Notes under the pieces: model-generated
Database searches by the model: none
What the model saw: only the letters and a program-made list of their open reading frames with translations
Told to the model about the DNA's origin: nothing
Shown here: one piece after another, positions 27,871-41,158 of the stretch
Position numbering within the stretch: position 1 is the first letter of the stretch
Layout: the number at the start of each line of letters is the position of its first letter
Program-made: the position numbers and the translations under genes
DNA from: Echinometra lucunter
Lineage: Eukaryota; Echinodermata; Echinoidea; Camarodonta; Echinometridae
Length of the DNA: 64,000 nucleotides
Direction of reading: 5' to 3'
NCBI GenBank assembly: GCA_029962745.1
Contig: CM057167.1
Span: forward strand, 25,148,642 to 25,212,641

Positions 27871-29524
27871 TGTCTCGCCCACCGGAGGTGAAGGCGAGAC
27901 TAAGGGATCCAAATGTCGTCCGTCCGTCGTCCGTCCGTCGTCCGTCCGTCGTCCGTCCGTCCGTCCGTCACAAACGTTATGAAAGATAACTTGGCAACCG
28001 TGACTCACTTTTCAACCAAACTTGGGTTGTAGATGCACTAAGGGGACCTGCATGTTATGGTCCAGTCAGAGGTCACATGGTAAGGTCAAAGGTCATTTCA
28101 GGTCAAACGTTAAAGTTTACGTGCAAGACTCTCTTATGACACAAAACTCTGCAACCGTGACTCACTTTTCAACCAAACTTGGGTTGTAGATGCCCTAAGC
28201 GGACCTGCATGTTATGCTCTAGTCAGAGGTCACATGGTAAGGTCAAAGGTCATTTTAGGTCAAACGTTAAAATTTACGTGCAAGACTCTCTTATGACACA
28301 AAACTCTGCAACTGTGTGACACTGTTCAATCAAACTTGGGTTGTAGATGCACTAAGGGGACCTGCATCTTATTGTCCAGTCAGAGGTCACATGGTAAGGT
28401 CAAAGGTCATTTCAGGTCAAATGTTAAAGTTGACGTGCAAGACTCTCTTATCACACATAACTTTGCAACCGTGACTCACTTTTCAACCAAACTTGGGTTG
28501 TAGATGCACTGAGGGGACCTGCATGTTATGGTCCAGTCAGAGGTCACATGGTAAGGTCAAAGGTCATTTCAGGTCAAACGTTGAAGTTTACGTGCAAGAC
28601 TCTCTTATGACTCAAAACTCTGCAACCGTGTGACACTTATCTATCAAACTTGGGTTGTCGATGCACTAAGGGGACCTGCATGTTATGGTCCAGTCATAGG
28701 TCACATGGTAAGGTCAAAGGTCATTTCAGGTCAAACATTGAAGTTTACGTGCAAGACTCTCTTATGACACAAAACTCTGCAACCATGTGACACTTATCTA
28801 TCAAACTTGGGTTGTAGATGCACTAAGGGGACCTGCATGTTATGGTCCAGTCAGAGGTCACATGGTCAGGTCAAAGGTCATTACAGGTCAAACGTTGAAC
28901 GGTTAAAGTTTACGTGCAAGACTCTCTTATGACACAAAACTTTGCAACCGTGTCACACTTTTGAGTCAAACTTGGGTTGCAGATCACTAAGGGGAAGTGC
29001 ATGTTATCATTCTGTTGGACTTCACATGATAAGGTGAAAGGGTTCTTGGGGGACCTTCATGTTATAGTGGTATCAGAGGTCACATGGTAAGGTCAAAGGT
29101 CATTTTATATCAAACGTGAAAGTTTACTTGCAAGACTCTCTTATGATAAGTAACTTTGCAACGTCTGCTCCCTTTTTAACTAAACTTGGGTCATGGATGC
29201 ACTTGGGAGACCTTCATGTTATAGTGGCATCGGATGTCACGTGGTAAGGTCAAAGGTTATTTTATTTCAAACATTACAGTTTACATGCACGACTCTCTTA
29301 TGACACATAACTTGACAACTGATGGTCAAATGGCAACCAAACTTGGGTCATAGATGCACTAGGGGTAACATCATGTTGTGGTGCTGTCGGAGTTCACATG
29401 GTGAGGTCAAAGGTCATTTGAGGTCAAACATTAAAGTTTACCTGCAAGACTTTGCGATATCAAACTTGGTTAGGGATGTACTTGGGGAAACCTTCGTGTT
29501 ATTTAGTCACGGGTGGGCGAGACA
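27871..29524. mobile_element. Element of about ten 157-bp tandem repeats with GTCTCGCCCACC ends
   Basis: The left end TGTCTCGCCCACC and the right end GGTGGGCGAGACA are perfect 13-bp inverted repeats. The left end also forms a hairpin with GAAGGCGAGAC, and a (CGTC/CGTCCGTC)n tract follows at 27915-27968. The interior is a tandem array of a roughly 157-bp unit: CAAACTTGGGTTGTAGATGC, GGGGACCTGCATGTTATGGT, AGTCAGAGGTCACATGGTAA, GGTCAAAGGTCATTTCAGGT, CAAGACTCTCTTATGACACA. Units decay toward the right. No protein is encoded, and the class of element is unknown to me. Confidence 0.85.
28083..29430 (+). promoter_or_regulatory. Repeated DR1/DR4 nuclear-receptor half-site clusters (sequence motif only)
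   Basis: AGGTCAAAGGTCA, a perfect direct repeat with 1-bp spacing (DR1), begins at 28083, 28240, 28397, 28554, 28711, 28868, 29090 and 29404, with a degenerate one near 29242. In several units a further AGGTCA follows after 4 bp (DR4 with TTTC spacer) and another precedes (AGGTCACATGGTA). Such motifs are bound by RXR, HNF4 and COUP-type receptors. Function here is not shown. Confidence 0.55.
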
Positions 29525-29871
29525 CAATCTTGCTATTGGCTTGTTGTAACTTTTTATCTTTAAGCGTAAATGACCATGAACCTGAAACTTCTTTAATAAT
29601 GGGGATGTTATATGAGCTGAATTATGTGATGGTTAATGCATAGCTTTCCTTTATAGGGAACGGACTGTAGCTTCAGCCTTGATGCTATGCTGCAAATTGA
29701 AATCCATATTGAATTATTTCTTTCAAAAGGTGATGAGAAGGCTTTGGATACCACACCTTTCTTATACAGAAAACAGATGTGTGAACTTTGATCTGTAGTT
29801 AAGCCATTGACTACCGAATTCTCTGATTCTCATAGACTTTATGCAGGGACTACACTGTTCCAGTAGGTAAC

Positions 29872-30300
29872 AGGGCCAGTATTCAATTCAATACTTAAGT
29901 AAGAAATATGAGTTTTGTCTTAGTATGTAACTTAGATAAAATACTTAGCAGAATTTGGTATTCAATTCAATATTTTGGCTAAGTATTTTACTCTAAATCT
30001 AAGACACCTACCTAGGAGACTTAAGCCAATTATTTTGGAAGCCTTGATTGGCAGGCATAGGTTTTTATACGCAGAATTATATCATAGCGTATACTCGAGC
30101 GTATTTTGATGCGACATGTTAATTGCGCATGAAAATATGACGTCACAATGCTTATCAGTAGGAATTTTGGCTTAAAGTTGGCTTACTAAAGTAAAATTCA
30201 AAGTACTGAATTGAATTTGACTTAAGCAAATTTCTTAGCCAAATAAAATACTTAGTAAAAGTTTTACTTAATCCAAATATTGAATTGAATACCGGCCCAG
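29872..30300. mobile_element. Fold-back MITE, about 430 bp
   Basis: The left arm GGGCCAGTATTCAATTCAAT then ACTTAAGTAAG and the right arm ATATTGAATTGAATACCGGC then CC are inverted. Several internal TTCAATTCAATA / TATTGAATTGAA-type arms occur. Confidence 0.85.
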
Positions 30301-30849
30301 GTTAAGGATTTTCCTCAAAATTTTACTCGGACAAGGGTGTGGAAATCCAGTCATTTGGCAGGTGTAAATGCCTAAGCTCAAGGATCCACCAGTATATCAT
30401 TTTGTGAGGTACCACTGAAGTAGATATAGCATCATGTTACCATAGATGAAAAATCATACAAGATATTGTAATCAATAGAAATCAGGTGCATATGAAAAAC
30501 AAGGAGAACTGTGTTTAAGTACCCACCAGAACAATTTAGTCTTTCAGGTATGAATGTAGGAGTTCACATTGTGATTGTGTTTTTGTTTGTGTTTTTTTTC
30601 TTATCACTTTTTCTTGCATTTAAATGTTATCATAATTTTATTGTGGAGCTTTAGTAGTGAGATTGGGATATTTTTTGTTGAAAAAAACCTAAATTCATAC
30701 AGGACCCATTGTATTTTACAAAGCGAGTTTGATTGAAGGATGACAAAGGCCTCATCTTATTTAGATTCACTTGTACAAGATATGCTGTATGTGCAGGAGT
30801 TATGTGCCATATCTTTTTCACATGGCTCTTTGGGTAGTGTGGTATCTCT

Positions 30850-31140
30850 TTCATATGGCTTGTTTACATATGAAGCACCAAACCCCTGCTGTAAACCCTG
30901 TGGCTTTTCTTACACATAAGTAAATAATAAGTAGTATATGAGGGGGCTTGAAAAAAAAATGCCAATGCAAAATTTGTCTGTTTACTTGGCATCAAAAAGG
31001 TGTGGACCATCAACTTATGAAGTTATATGATTCACAAATTTGTTTGCACAAGTTTTGGCAAAAAACTTTCTTCTATTTGAGCATTGACTCATTTGTGGCG
31101 CGCCTCACTGATTTTCATAAATGGTTTACTGTGGCCATAA
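30850..31140 (+). repeat. Dispersed repeat family R1, copy 3
   Basis: GCATCAAAAAGGTGTGGACC, GTTTGCACAAGTTTTGGCAA and TTGTGGCGCGCC resemble the other R1 copies. It is diverged. Confidence 0.5.
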
Positions 31141-32934
31141 TTGAACATTAAGAAGAAAGTGGGAATTTGCCGCTGGATTTGTGAATGATTGAAGTATTTA
31201 TTGTTAAATTCACCCCTCTGTGGTGCAGTGATCTCTTTTTTGCAGAGATATACTTGGTCCAAGTTACTAAAGGTGTTTTTGGTCGTGGTAAACAGGTGTC
31301 TAGCCATTGCTAAATGGTCCATTATCGCCATTCACAACCCCCTTTACATTCCATCTCTGAGGAAAAATTATGATATACGTGAACAGCTCTACTGTATGCA
31401 CAGCATGAGGGCTTATTTTTTGGTCAAAGAAGTTATGTTGGCATTTAATGAGTGTGTGTGAGTGGCCATGTGTGTTTAGTAAAGTTGTATGTAAACATTC
31501 TTTTGAAAAGCACCAAAGGAGCTTTTAATTGTGTTTCCTTTCTTTTTCTTTTTTTTTTTGTGATTTTCGTCATTTGTAATTGAATCTTATATCAGTACTC
31601 TCCGTGTGTCGTACTATTTACTCAAAACGAAATGATATATTTAATAGGTAAAGAAGGTAAAAAGGAAGTAAATATATTCTGTGTACCTTATGTATATGTA
31701 AAAGATTTGTAATTTGACATTGATACATAGGGATCTTAAAATTCTAGCTCATTTTGTTGATAGTATTACTTCTTCGTTTCACAGAAGAGAATTTTGTCCC
31801 ATTTATAGGCATGCATCTAGACTCATCTACCACCCCCCCCCCCCCCCCCCTTGGCATCTTAAATTTTTACTTTCAGTAAATTTTTGTGCATGCACTGAAT
31901 ATTTGTCAAATACAAACTCCCTTCTCTGCTTTGTAGAATTAGAATGTATGTTTCAAAAAGGCAATGTACAGCTTTGGGCAAGAGTTGGCACTCATCTATG
32001 GGTTTTTTTGTTTTTTTTGCACTATAAGTGTTTTACGTCATGACGTTTCAAGGAAGCATCAGTGGAGGGAAAAGAGTTCATGAAAACCTCCAAAATATGC
32101 ATTTATAGGTAGTAAATACAACAAGGAAAAAGTTCTGTTATACTTGTAGAGTTTTGCTCAAATATGGGATCTTAAAGGAGAAATACTGGTAGTTTTGGAG
32201 GCTTTAATGTAATATGATGGGGAAAAAAAACATATTGTTTCTTAGAAGGCCATTAGTTTAGTTGAAATATAGCATTACTGTAGAGTCTGTTACTTCAAAG
32301 AATACCGCATAGGGTGCATAAAAACAGAATAAGTGCTACTTATGTTATTTAATTGTTTGCAATTGTTACAATGTACTTTCGAATTTTTGAAAAGTTGCTT
32401 TATTTCATTCTGTAGTTAGTTGCAAATGTTTGTGTTATTTGAAAATTTCATTTCCAGCCGTTGCTTTGTATACATTTCTTCGATGTTACCTTATATAGAG
32501 TACTATTGGATATTATATCGGACCCTTCAAAATCTCCTATTTAGATATTGTGTAATATTTTGAAATTATGGATTTTAATGTGTTTTCATTTTATATCTGA
32601 GTTTGAATGCATTTATGTCATCTGGTTTTCCTGTAAGTTCAGGTTTGTGAAAATGCAGGAAAACGGATTGAATTTGTAAAGATTGAGATTCATTTAATAA
32701 GAAATAAAGATATGTTGTGCGGATAAGGCAATTTTCAAAAAAAAGAAGAATGTTTCTGTGATGACTACTCATTTGGGGCTTGTGTGGAATATTGGAGTTT
32801 GTTATATTTAATGGATTATAAAATACAATTTCTGGGAGGGGAGGGGGGTGGCTGAGAAAGTGAAAGACAAAGCTGTTGAAAGGTTCCACAGTATTCGTGA
32901 CAGGAATTATTTAAAGCCTAATTTGATCAGCTTT
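31141..32934. other. Gene-free stretch
   Basis: AT-rich, with a 19-20 base C run at 31832-31850 and no exon with recognisable similarity. Confidence 0.45.
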
Positions 32935-32939
32935 TATTC

Positions 32940-33310
32940 TTCAAATTGGCAACACCAACATTTTTATTTTATTGCTACATTTTTCTTATAAAACGTCATG
33001 TATCTGAAATGAATATAAATTGACAGAAGCTATGATGAGAAGTCAAAAAGTTGCCAATTTGCAGGGAAAAACAGTGATTTTAAACTTTCTATCACATTGT
33101 TAATTCAAGGATTTTAATGCTTATTTTCCTTTAAAAAAATTTCAGCATCAAACAACGAATATTGACGCAACCAAAATGGGCACAGTTTGTGTAGAATTTT
33201 TTGCTCTTTCTGCTCATGTATTTGGTATGATTTTTAGGGCTTTGCATCAAAAGATATTAGACCAAACCACAAAATGTGAACCTCTTGTCACGAATGGGTT
33301 AATACTGAAG
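32940..33310 (+). repeat. Dispersed repeat family R2, copy 2
   Basis: Aligned to 10310-10960 through CAACACCAACATTTTTATTT, GTATCTGAAATGAATATAAA, AAAACAGTGATTTTAAACTT, AAATGGGCACAGTTTGTGTA and TTTTTAGGGCTTTG, without the extra block found in copy 1. Confidence 0.75.
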
Positions 33311-35123
33311 GACAAAAAGGAAGACGATTGTACATGTAGTAGAGTTGGAAGAGAGAGAGCAAGAGAGAGAGGGTAGCAAGCCGGGACCAAATGGACATTT
33401 TGATGTTGGAAACGTAACACATGTGTATTGGGGAAAAAAGTGTTAACTTTAGAGAAAGCTTGTGTTTGAGAGAGATGTCCCGAGTATTGCGTGACAGTGA
33501 TCAATCATAGTTTTAAAAAGGCATGCAATATTGCAGGTAGACATGACGAGAGTACACGGTATCACGATGTTCGTCGTGTGTAGGTTCAGCTACAAAGCGG
33601 AAATAAAAGCATCATTCTGTGCTCCTGCATGCGCATCTTTCATACATATCCATAACAAATACGAATAACTTTTGGTAAGTATTCCATTCTATCCATGAAC
33701 TAAAAGAAAATGAAAATATAAAATTGGATGAAATTAGAAGAGATCAATTTTACGTTCCGGATTTATAAATAATTCAAAGTGTCTTACATCTAGTTTTTGC
33801 TTTGTTTCAAGACGGGGAAAAAAACAACAACTTTGTAGTCTAAGACATTCTAGACATCGTTTATTGCCTTCTTTGAATTCATGAAATTTTGCTATACTGT
33901 GAGCACGAAGCAAGTATATGGATGGATATCCTACGCTTGCCATGCTCTTTTTCCCCCTTCAAACTATATATGGGTGAAATCTCCTCTGGACATGGCTTGC
34001 ATTATAACCCCATCATTTTCAAAGCCTTGTTTAACCTTTGCCATTATTGATACATAATCTGCTCAATGACTTTTTTTTTTCTTTATTTGCGTAATGACAA
34101 TTGTGTTTGAACAAGTTACTCAAAACTAGGCGCGTCTATCCATTTTATATTTTGGGGGAACACAGGAGCAGAAATTCGCAGATAAGAAAAAAAAAAGAGT
34201 CCTCAGCTTTTTCAGGTATCTTCCCTTCACCCATTCGGATGTCTCTTTCTAACCTCTTAAATAGGTGACAAGCTATAAAAAAAAGGGGGGGGAGGGGCTT
34301 CTAGCTTTTTTCATGGGGGACATACCCTATTACTTTTTTTCAGGTTTTTCTTTATTTCCTTTGGGGTGGATATGTTCCCCCTCCACCCGGCGCCCATGCT
34401 CAAAACCATTAACTTTCCTTGGTATGCAGGCAATAAATGTATCGTTTCATTATTTATTTCCTCGTACAATTTCATGGTAGTCGTAAACCCAGTGTTGCGC
34501 AATTCGTCAATGTACACTAACTAGCTATTAACTTCTAGATATACCCGCTTTTTTACGTACAGTATAATTATGATGTAGCCTATAGGAAGAAGAAGAAGAA
34601 AAAGAAGAAGAAAAAAAAAACCACTCAAAAGAGTGCAACAGCTGCCACGGCTCTCGATGGGTATTCGGCTACATTGCGATAAGGTATCACAGGAATACTC
34701 CTATAAACGCTATCGTCTAGCGAGAGCTAAAATAATGATTATCAAGATTATCTGTTTCTTTTTTACTTTGTGAGACTTGATAATGTTTCATAACGCGTGT
34801 TTTCGACGATCTATGTAGTGGTATCTACGCCTTCCACCGTAAAGACAATGTTCCAAACATGCTACTGCGATGAATTTTGGATTGATTGATTGACAGATAG
34901 ACTGATTGACGCTCTTTACCTGACTGCCAAGGAAAAGTTACTGCATTTATGCTAGTAGCCAGGAGACCTACTGCTTTTGATCCTGTCCAAGGAACTTGGT
35001 ACTTCAAATCTATGTCGTTCCAAAGGAAGGAGGGCAATTGATTTGGTTGCACAACCGGGACCTCTCAGTAACGAGACAACTATTCTGCACCGATTTGTTG
35101 AGGATTATATTGGAAAGTACCTC
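33311..35123. other. Upstream flank of the TRPC-like gene
   Basis: Gene-free. It contains GA-rich sequence near 33345, an A/G triplet tract at 34590-34620 and no obvious TATA box or CpG island. If the first exon of the TRPC-like gene begins close to its ATG, the promoter would lie in the right part of this interval. That is inference only. Confidence 0.35.
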
Positions 35124-35180
35124 ATCAGGGGGTGTTCATAAAGCGCAACTTAAGAACAGTTTTATGAAACACCCCTCAGG
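35124..35180. repeat. Hairpin just upstream of the TRPC-like start codon
   Basis: CAGGGGGTGTTCATAAAGC pairs with GTTTTATGAAACACCCCTCA across a short loop, ending about 40 bp before ATG. It looks like a very short fold-back element. If transcribed it would be a stem-loop in the 5' leader. Confidence 0.55.
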
Positions 35181-35218
35181 TGTGTTTAATAAGCTGAGAC
35201 CTCTCATCGATTCCCAAA

Positions 35219-35423
35219 ATGGATGGAAAGAACGAAGACGGTGAAGAGAGTGTCCCAAGTGAAAGGAGGGATACAGAGAACCTGAAGAGGATATTTCTGA
35301 GGATGGTACGAGCCGGGAATGTGGAAGGTGTTGAGACTATGGTTCGAGACCCTCTCAACGCCAAGGTTTCCCATGCATTGTGGAGTTTTGGCTTCCAGGA
35401 GGCAATCCATCACAATCAGATAG
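35219..35423 (+). CDS. TRPC-like exon 1
   Basis: ATG at 35219 (AAAATGG, good start context), with an in-frame stop upstream at 35195-35197. It encodes MDGKNEDGEESVPSERRD and the first ankyrin-like helices. Donor ATAG|GTATGA, phase 1. The frame beyond the donor loses similarity. Confidence 0.8.
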
Positions 35424-37839
35424 GTATGATCAGAATACGTGTCTATTTTCTTCCTTTGATATTTGCAAATTTATGATCCATTTTCCCATTTGCCTTTTTC
35501 CTTCTTTCTTTCTTTTTATGTTTTTGTAATATTATAATATTGAATAGTGCAAAGGGATCTAATATAAATCTTTCGTCTTTTGAAATATGTAGTTCATATT
35601 TCATTACATTCATCCAAAGACAGAATACGTAATAGACATAGAGCTCAAATGTTTTGAACCTGTCTTCTCCCTCCCCCCCAAAAAACAAAAAAACAAAAAA
35701 AACAAAGGAGGAGGAGGGAGGAGGAGGAGGAGGAGGAGGAGGAGGAGGAGGAGGAGGAGGAGGAGGAGGGAGGAGGAGGAGGAGGAAGAGAAGCCTTAGG
35801 GGAAAAGCAAGGGGAAGAGGAAGAAGAAGGAGGAGGAACAGGAGGAGCAGAAGAAGAAGAAGAAGAAGAAGAAGAAGAAGAAGATGATGATAATGATGAT
35901 GATGATGGAGGAGGAGGAGGAGGAGGAGGAGGAGGAGGAGGAGGAAACGTCAGTCATGTCAAATAGCTGTTAAGTTCACCACATTGATGAAAGAAAATCA
36001 CAATAATTCAAAGCGCGTGGTTTCTGAGTGGTGAAGCAAATGAGAGATTAATGATAAATAGATCACCGGGTTGGGATTTAAACTTAGAATTGTTTTGCTG
36101 TTTGATAGCATTTTCGGCATTCCATACATGTTTTTAGGGTTTGTCCTAAATCATAAGATTTATGTTTAATTCGTCTTGTATCTTGTATGTAAAAAGTGAA
36201 CGCAATCATACAGTGTTTCCATATTTCGATGAACTTTTCTAATATCATAAACAGCCTTCACAGAAAATAGATCACATTCGTCTCAAGGATATCTAATTTA
36301 TATGTCATTTCTGTGATGTACATTAAACTCTTCGTATGTCCTCAACTTTTACTCTAAAATAACACAAAACAAACAAACAAACAAACAAACAAACAAACAA
36401 ACAAACGAAGAGATAAACAAATCAAACAGCACAGAACCCCCGAGAAACAACGCGATGAGAGTCCCCTGACATATATTAATGATTAAAACCGTGCAACTTT
36501 GACAAACACGACTGCGCATGTGGGTAATTACCATTCATACAGAGGGGTGTGCATTATATCTTCCTTAAACAGTATGCACTTTTTTTTTCTTTTTCTTTTT
36601 TCTTTTTACTGGGGCAAGGTTCTATAATTTTAACTCTTAGTAAAGAATTTTCAGATATTTTCAAAAAAAGATATCATTTTCAAGATATGGATAAGGATTT
36701 TGCAATGTATTGCTGGAAAGCCAAAATCAACTTGAAACACCGACATTCAACCAACCGCCGAATGCGTTGCACTTGCCAGAGTTTACAAACTTTTTATTTC
36801 TGCGCGCAACTATTGTGACGTAAGAGGCATGCTAGTATGCGCGCAGTGCTGGTAACTACCAACAGTATTATTGTTTTATTTACGTTTTACTGCACAATGA
36901 TCTAGTTATCTCTCGTGTGCTAACTAGCGACTTGCAATCCTTTGGCAATTCTCGAGGTATTTTACGGAAATTTTCGGATTGTTTGCAACTATGGGTTCGT
37001 CTCATTCCAAAGTTGCGCATCTGCCATCCGAGAATGTCAATCAGAAGCACAGCAGCCGTTCTACAAAGACCACAGGGACTGGCTGCTGGGCTGGAATTAA
37101 GAAAAGCTTTTCAAGGAACACAAAGGTAAGATATATGTTCTAGAAACTTTCATCTTGTCCGTTTGTATATTTTAAAATCATATATATGGCTTCGATTGAT
37201 GTTGTCATGCCTGAACTGGTTTTTACTATGGGTTTTCCCCCAAATGACAGGGGCCGCGGAAGAGGGGGGGGGGCACAATCTAGGCTAAAAGCATTGTAAA
37301 AACTTATTATCTTAATTGCAAATTGCTCATTTTTCATAGGCTTGCAAGACCATTAAAAAAACAAAGAGCTTCAGGGGCTTCACCCTTGAGCCCCTGGACT
37401 CCGCCAGTTTGGGTGTCAGTCCCCCCCCCCCCCCCTCCAAGAAACGTTTCGTGGCCCCTGAACGAGTTAGACCTAACTTTACTCACTTTATAAAGTGTGA
37501 ATACACTTATTGTTTTGTCAAGCCCATTGTATAGAAGTGTTTAGATTTGCAAAGTATCCTTCTGAGTGATGAAGTGTGATATATCCTCAATATAAAAAAA
37601 AAAAATGGATAAAATAAAGATGATAAAATAAAAAAAGAAAATAAAGAAGATCTCGGAAAGGACTTTAGAAGAAGAAAAAAAAGAATGATTTATATTTATG
37701 TAATCGGAAGTAGAGAGCAAGAGGTAGATAGATAAATAGAGAGAGAGAGAGAGATAAAACGACAGAAAAAAAGGATAGGCAAACTGACATACATAGTAGT
37801 AAATGTGTGAATAAAGGAGAGGGGATGAGAGAGAGAGAG

Positions 37840-37896
<57 letters not shown>

Positions 37897-40800
37897 GCCA
37901 TTGTTTTGGCGAGAACCGTCATTTTTTTTTACAGTGGCGGATAGGGAGGGGGCGGATGAGGTGAGTCGGGGGTCGTGCCAGGAGCAAAACCCCATCATAG
38001 CTACCTATAAGAACGGTTGCTTATTCAGGAATTTTATTTTACCCCAACCGCTACCCCCCTCAAAAAAAAAGACAACTTAAAAATAAATTTAAAAAAAAAA
38101 TCCCCGCCAGATGGAAATTGTTCAAATTCGTGCTTCCCAAGCCCATACCCCCCCCCCCCCCCCCCCGGCGCCGGCCCCGCAAGAGGATTCTAGATGCGCT
38201 ACTTTTGAAACAAGATACGTCATAAACGACATTTATGTGTACTTCTCGTTTTTTTATTCTACTAATAAAATTGTATTTCCTAATATAATGTTATTCTCAT
38301 ATAACGTAACAGTGTTAGTGAATGTAGATACATGCATTATCTTTATTGTTACCGACTTATTCTCTAAATCCAACTTACTTTGCAACTGTAAAATAATCGC
38401 TCCGTTTTTCAGTACTAGAAAAAAAAATCAAGCATTAGACTAATCATGCGTCCTTGTAATTCGAGAGACACTATTACCATGATTACATGGAGCTGATTTA
38501 AGTTAAGGGTTGTGCTTAGCTCAGCAATGGTAAGCCCGTTTCAGTGCAGTTGACTTTTATTTTCGCAAGATGAAATAAAATATATGGCGACAGACATGGG
38601 TATAATATTCTCCAATATTTTGGGTAGGGGGATGGTCTGTATTATCATCCCCAATAATCCATCATCAAAAAATGACATGAAAAATCCCCTAAAAACAAAG
38701 TAAGATAAAGAAAGAACAAAGGGAAAAGGAGTAGAGAAAACATTAAAAAAAAAAAAAATAAAAACCTGGAAGCGCTTGCTCGCATTTCAAGTATCTCAAC
38801 CAATGCTAGTTATAGTACTATCTTTATAACATGAAATAGTATGCATCTTATCTCTCTATCTAGTGTTTTATTATTGTTCTACTCGCATTTTAAGTATCTT
38901 ACTCATTGTCGGTGATACTATTCTTACGAAAGGAAATTGGTTGCATCTTGTCTTTATATTATATTATTCTCATAGGCCTAGACTATTTTGATGAAGAGAT
39001 AACATTTCTGTAGCAAGAACTTGGAATTTATTTTGGAAGGTAAAAGTAAACAGTAGATATGAATCGTCCATCAGACAAAAAAAAAAAAAAAAATAAAAAA
39101 AAATAAATGATAATGATTAATAAAATAAAACTGAAAAAAAAAAACCGAAACAAATCTTGTTTATTTTGTTGTTGTGGTTAATTATATTAATATCAAAGAT
39201 GACGATGATCATGATGTAGTAGTGGTAGTAGCAATAGCAGTAGCATAGTATAGTATTGGTATAGTAGTAATTCCTGTGATAGTCAACAGTATATACCCAA
39301 ACAGGTTTTGGGAGCATAATTGCTCATGTCCTCTGCTTGCTTCAGGATCAAGCATACCCCAATTATAGGCAAATTATGTTTCATTTCAGGTGGTTCCTCA
39401 GGCATCAGAGAGTGATGCCGATGACGATGATGAACACGGCAACGACGACGACGATAAACTTCTGCAGATTGCCACCTCTGCTCCAGTTCTTCCAGCCCCC
39501 GCCGCCGTCAAGCCTGAAGAGCTTCATCGTCACGCCCCAAAGGTCGTTCAGTCTGACCCGATTGGTCAGAAGGACATGCCAATCATCAGTCGGGAAGTGA
39601 AATCAAGCCCTGTGATTGGCCAGTTCGAGAGCGGCCGCCCCTCAACCTCTGACCCAGTGGATGTTCGGGTGTCTTCTGGTTACTTCCTATACTACCGTAA
39701 GTAGCAAGTTGGTCTTTTTTTTTTTTTTTTTTTTAAATCAGTTAACATAATATGTCACAAGTTTTACCTTTTGCATAAAGCTTCCAAGTATCTCTGTATT
39801 ATTGATCTACATCCTTGTATAATGTTTAGTTTAGTTTAGTTTCTCATTCTCATAACATAATACAACAGAAATACATAACAATATACACAATGGATAAAAA
39901 ATATCTCAAATTAACAAATGGAATTTGATAAAAGACAAAACAAAAGATGTAGGAAATATGAGAGGAAATCAGAAAAAATAAATCCAAAAAAAAAACAACA
40001 ACAAAAAAAAAAAAACAGCTTGTAAGAGGTCGCTGATTCCCTGTATCATTAAAGGAGAATGCAACCTAGGCATCAGTGTGCTCTTAGTGAATAAAGATGA
40101 CCTAGAAGAGTAAACAGTGAAAATTTGAGCAAAATCTGACAATCTGTTCAAGAGTTATGAATTTTGAAAGTTTCAGTAAATCCTTATTATGGGGATCCTT
40201 GAGTTGGCAACTTTGCCAGCATCTGTGATGTCATCGTGGACAACTCTCAATTAATTTTGTACACAATTTTCCAAAAAAAAAAATGATTTATATGAAATTT
40301 CAAGTCAGGTATCGACATAATTCTTCCCAAAATGCTTGCAAAATTGGTATAGCCATGTCATACTCAAACAATAAATCAAAAGAATTTTTATCTTTCTTGA
40401 AAATAAAGAAATGTTAGTTAAATTGAATAAATGGAGAGTTGTCCACGATGACATCACAGATGCTAGCAAAGTTGCCAATTCAATGATCCCCATAATAAGG
40501 ATTTACTTTATTTCTTAAAGTTCAGAACTCTTGAACAGATTGTCCTATTTTCCTCAAACTTTCCCTGTTAATTCTTCTTGTTCTTCTTCATTCACTGGAA
40601 GCACATTGATGTCAAGGTTGCATTCTCTTTTAAACAATTATCAAAAAGTGAAAGTTCAGTGACTGCTGATGCTTTCTTTTGCTGGACTAAAAGCCATATG
40701 AAGACAAAAGATTAAAATATATTTTGCGTTAAAAACGTAAGCCTATTATCTGTATAAGTTTAAGTCCCTATTAGTGGGCCTGTTTCTTCTCGTGCTATTT

Positions 40801-41107
40801 TGGAAGGAATACTTTTTTCTGCATAGACATAACCAATATACGTAATACATTTAAAAACAAATTCACAGTGAAGGAGGGAGAGGAAGATATGAATGCTAAT
40901 ATTGAAAAAAAAATGTGAAAGCATTAAGAGGAACAATAAATCTTGCAGACTAGACCATAGATACTAGAAATGCGTATTTCATCATCATCATCATTATCAT
41001 TATAATCATTATAATTATTATTATTATCATTATCATCATTATTATCATTATCATTATTATCATTATCATTATTATCATTATTATTATCATTATCATCATT
41101 ATTATTA

Positions 41108-41158
<51 letters not shown>

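Noticed and set aside
28083..29430. CRISPR-like regular spacing
   Set aside because: The whole 157-bp unit repeats, not a short repeat with unique spacers, and this is an animal genome.
35654..35887. Poly-Gly/Arg open frame
   Set aside because: Direct product of the (GGA)n/(GAA)n tract; not a protein.
37696..37998. Minus-strand Ser/Leu open frames
   Set aside because: Complement of (GA)n and (GAAA)n repeats.
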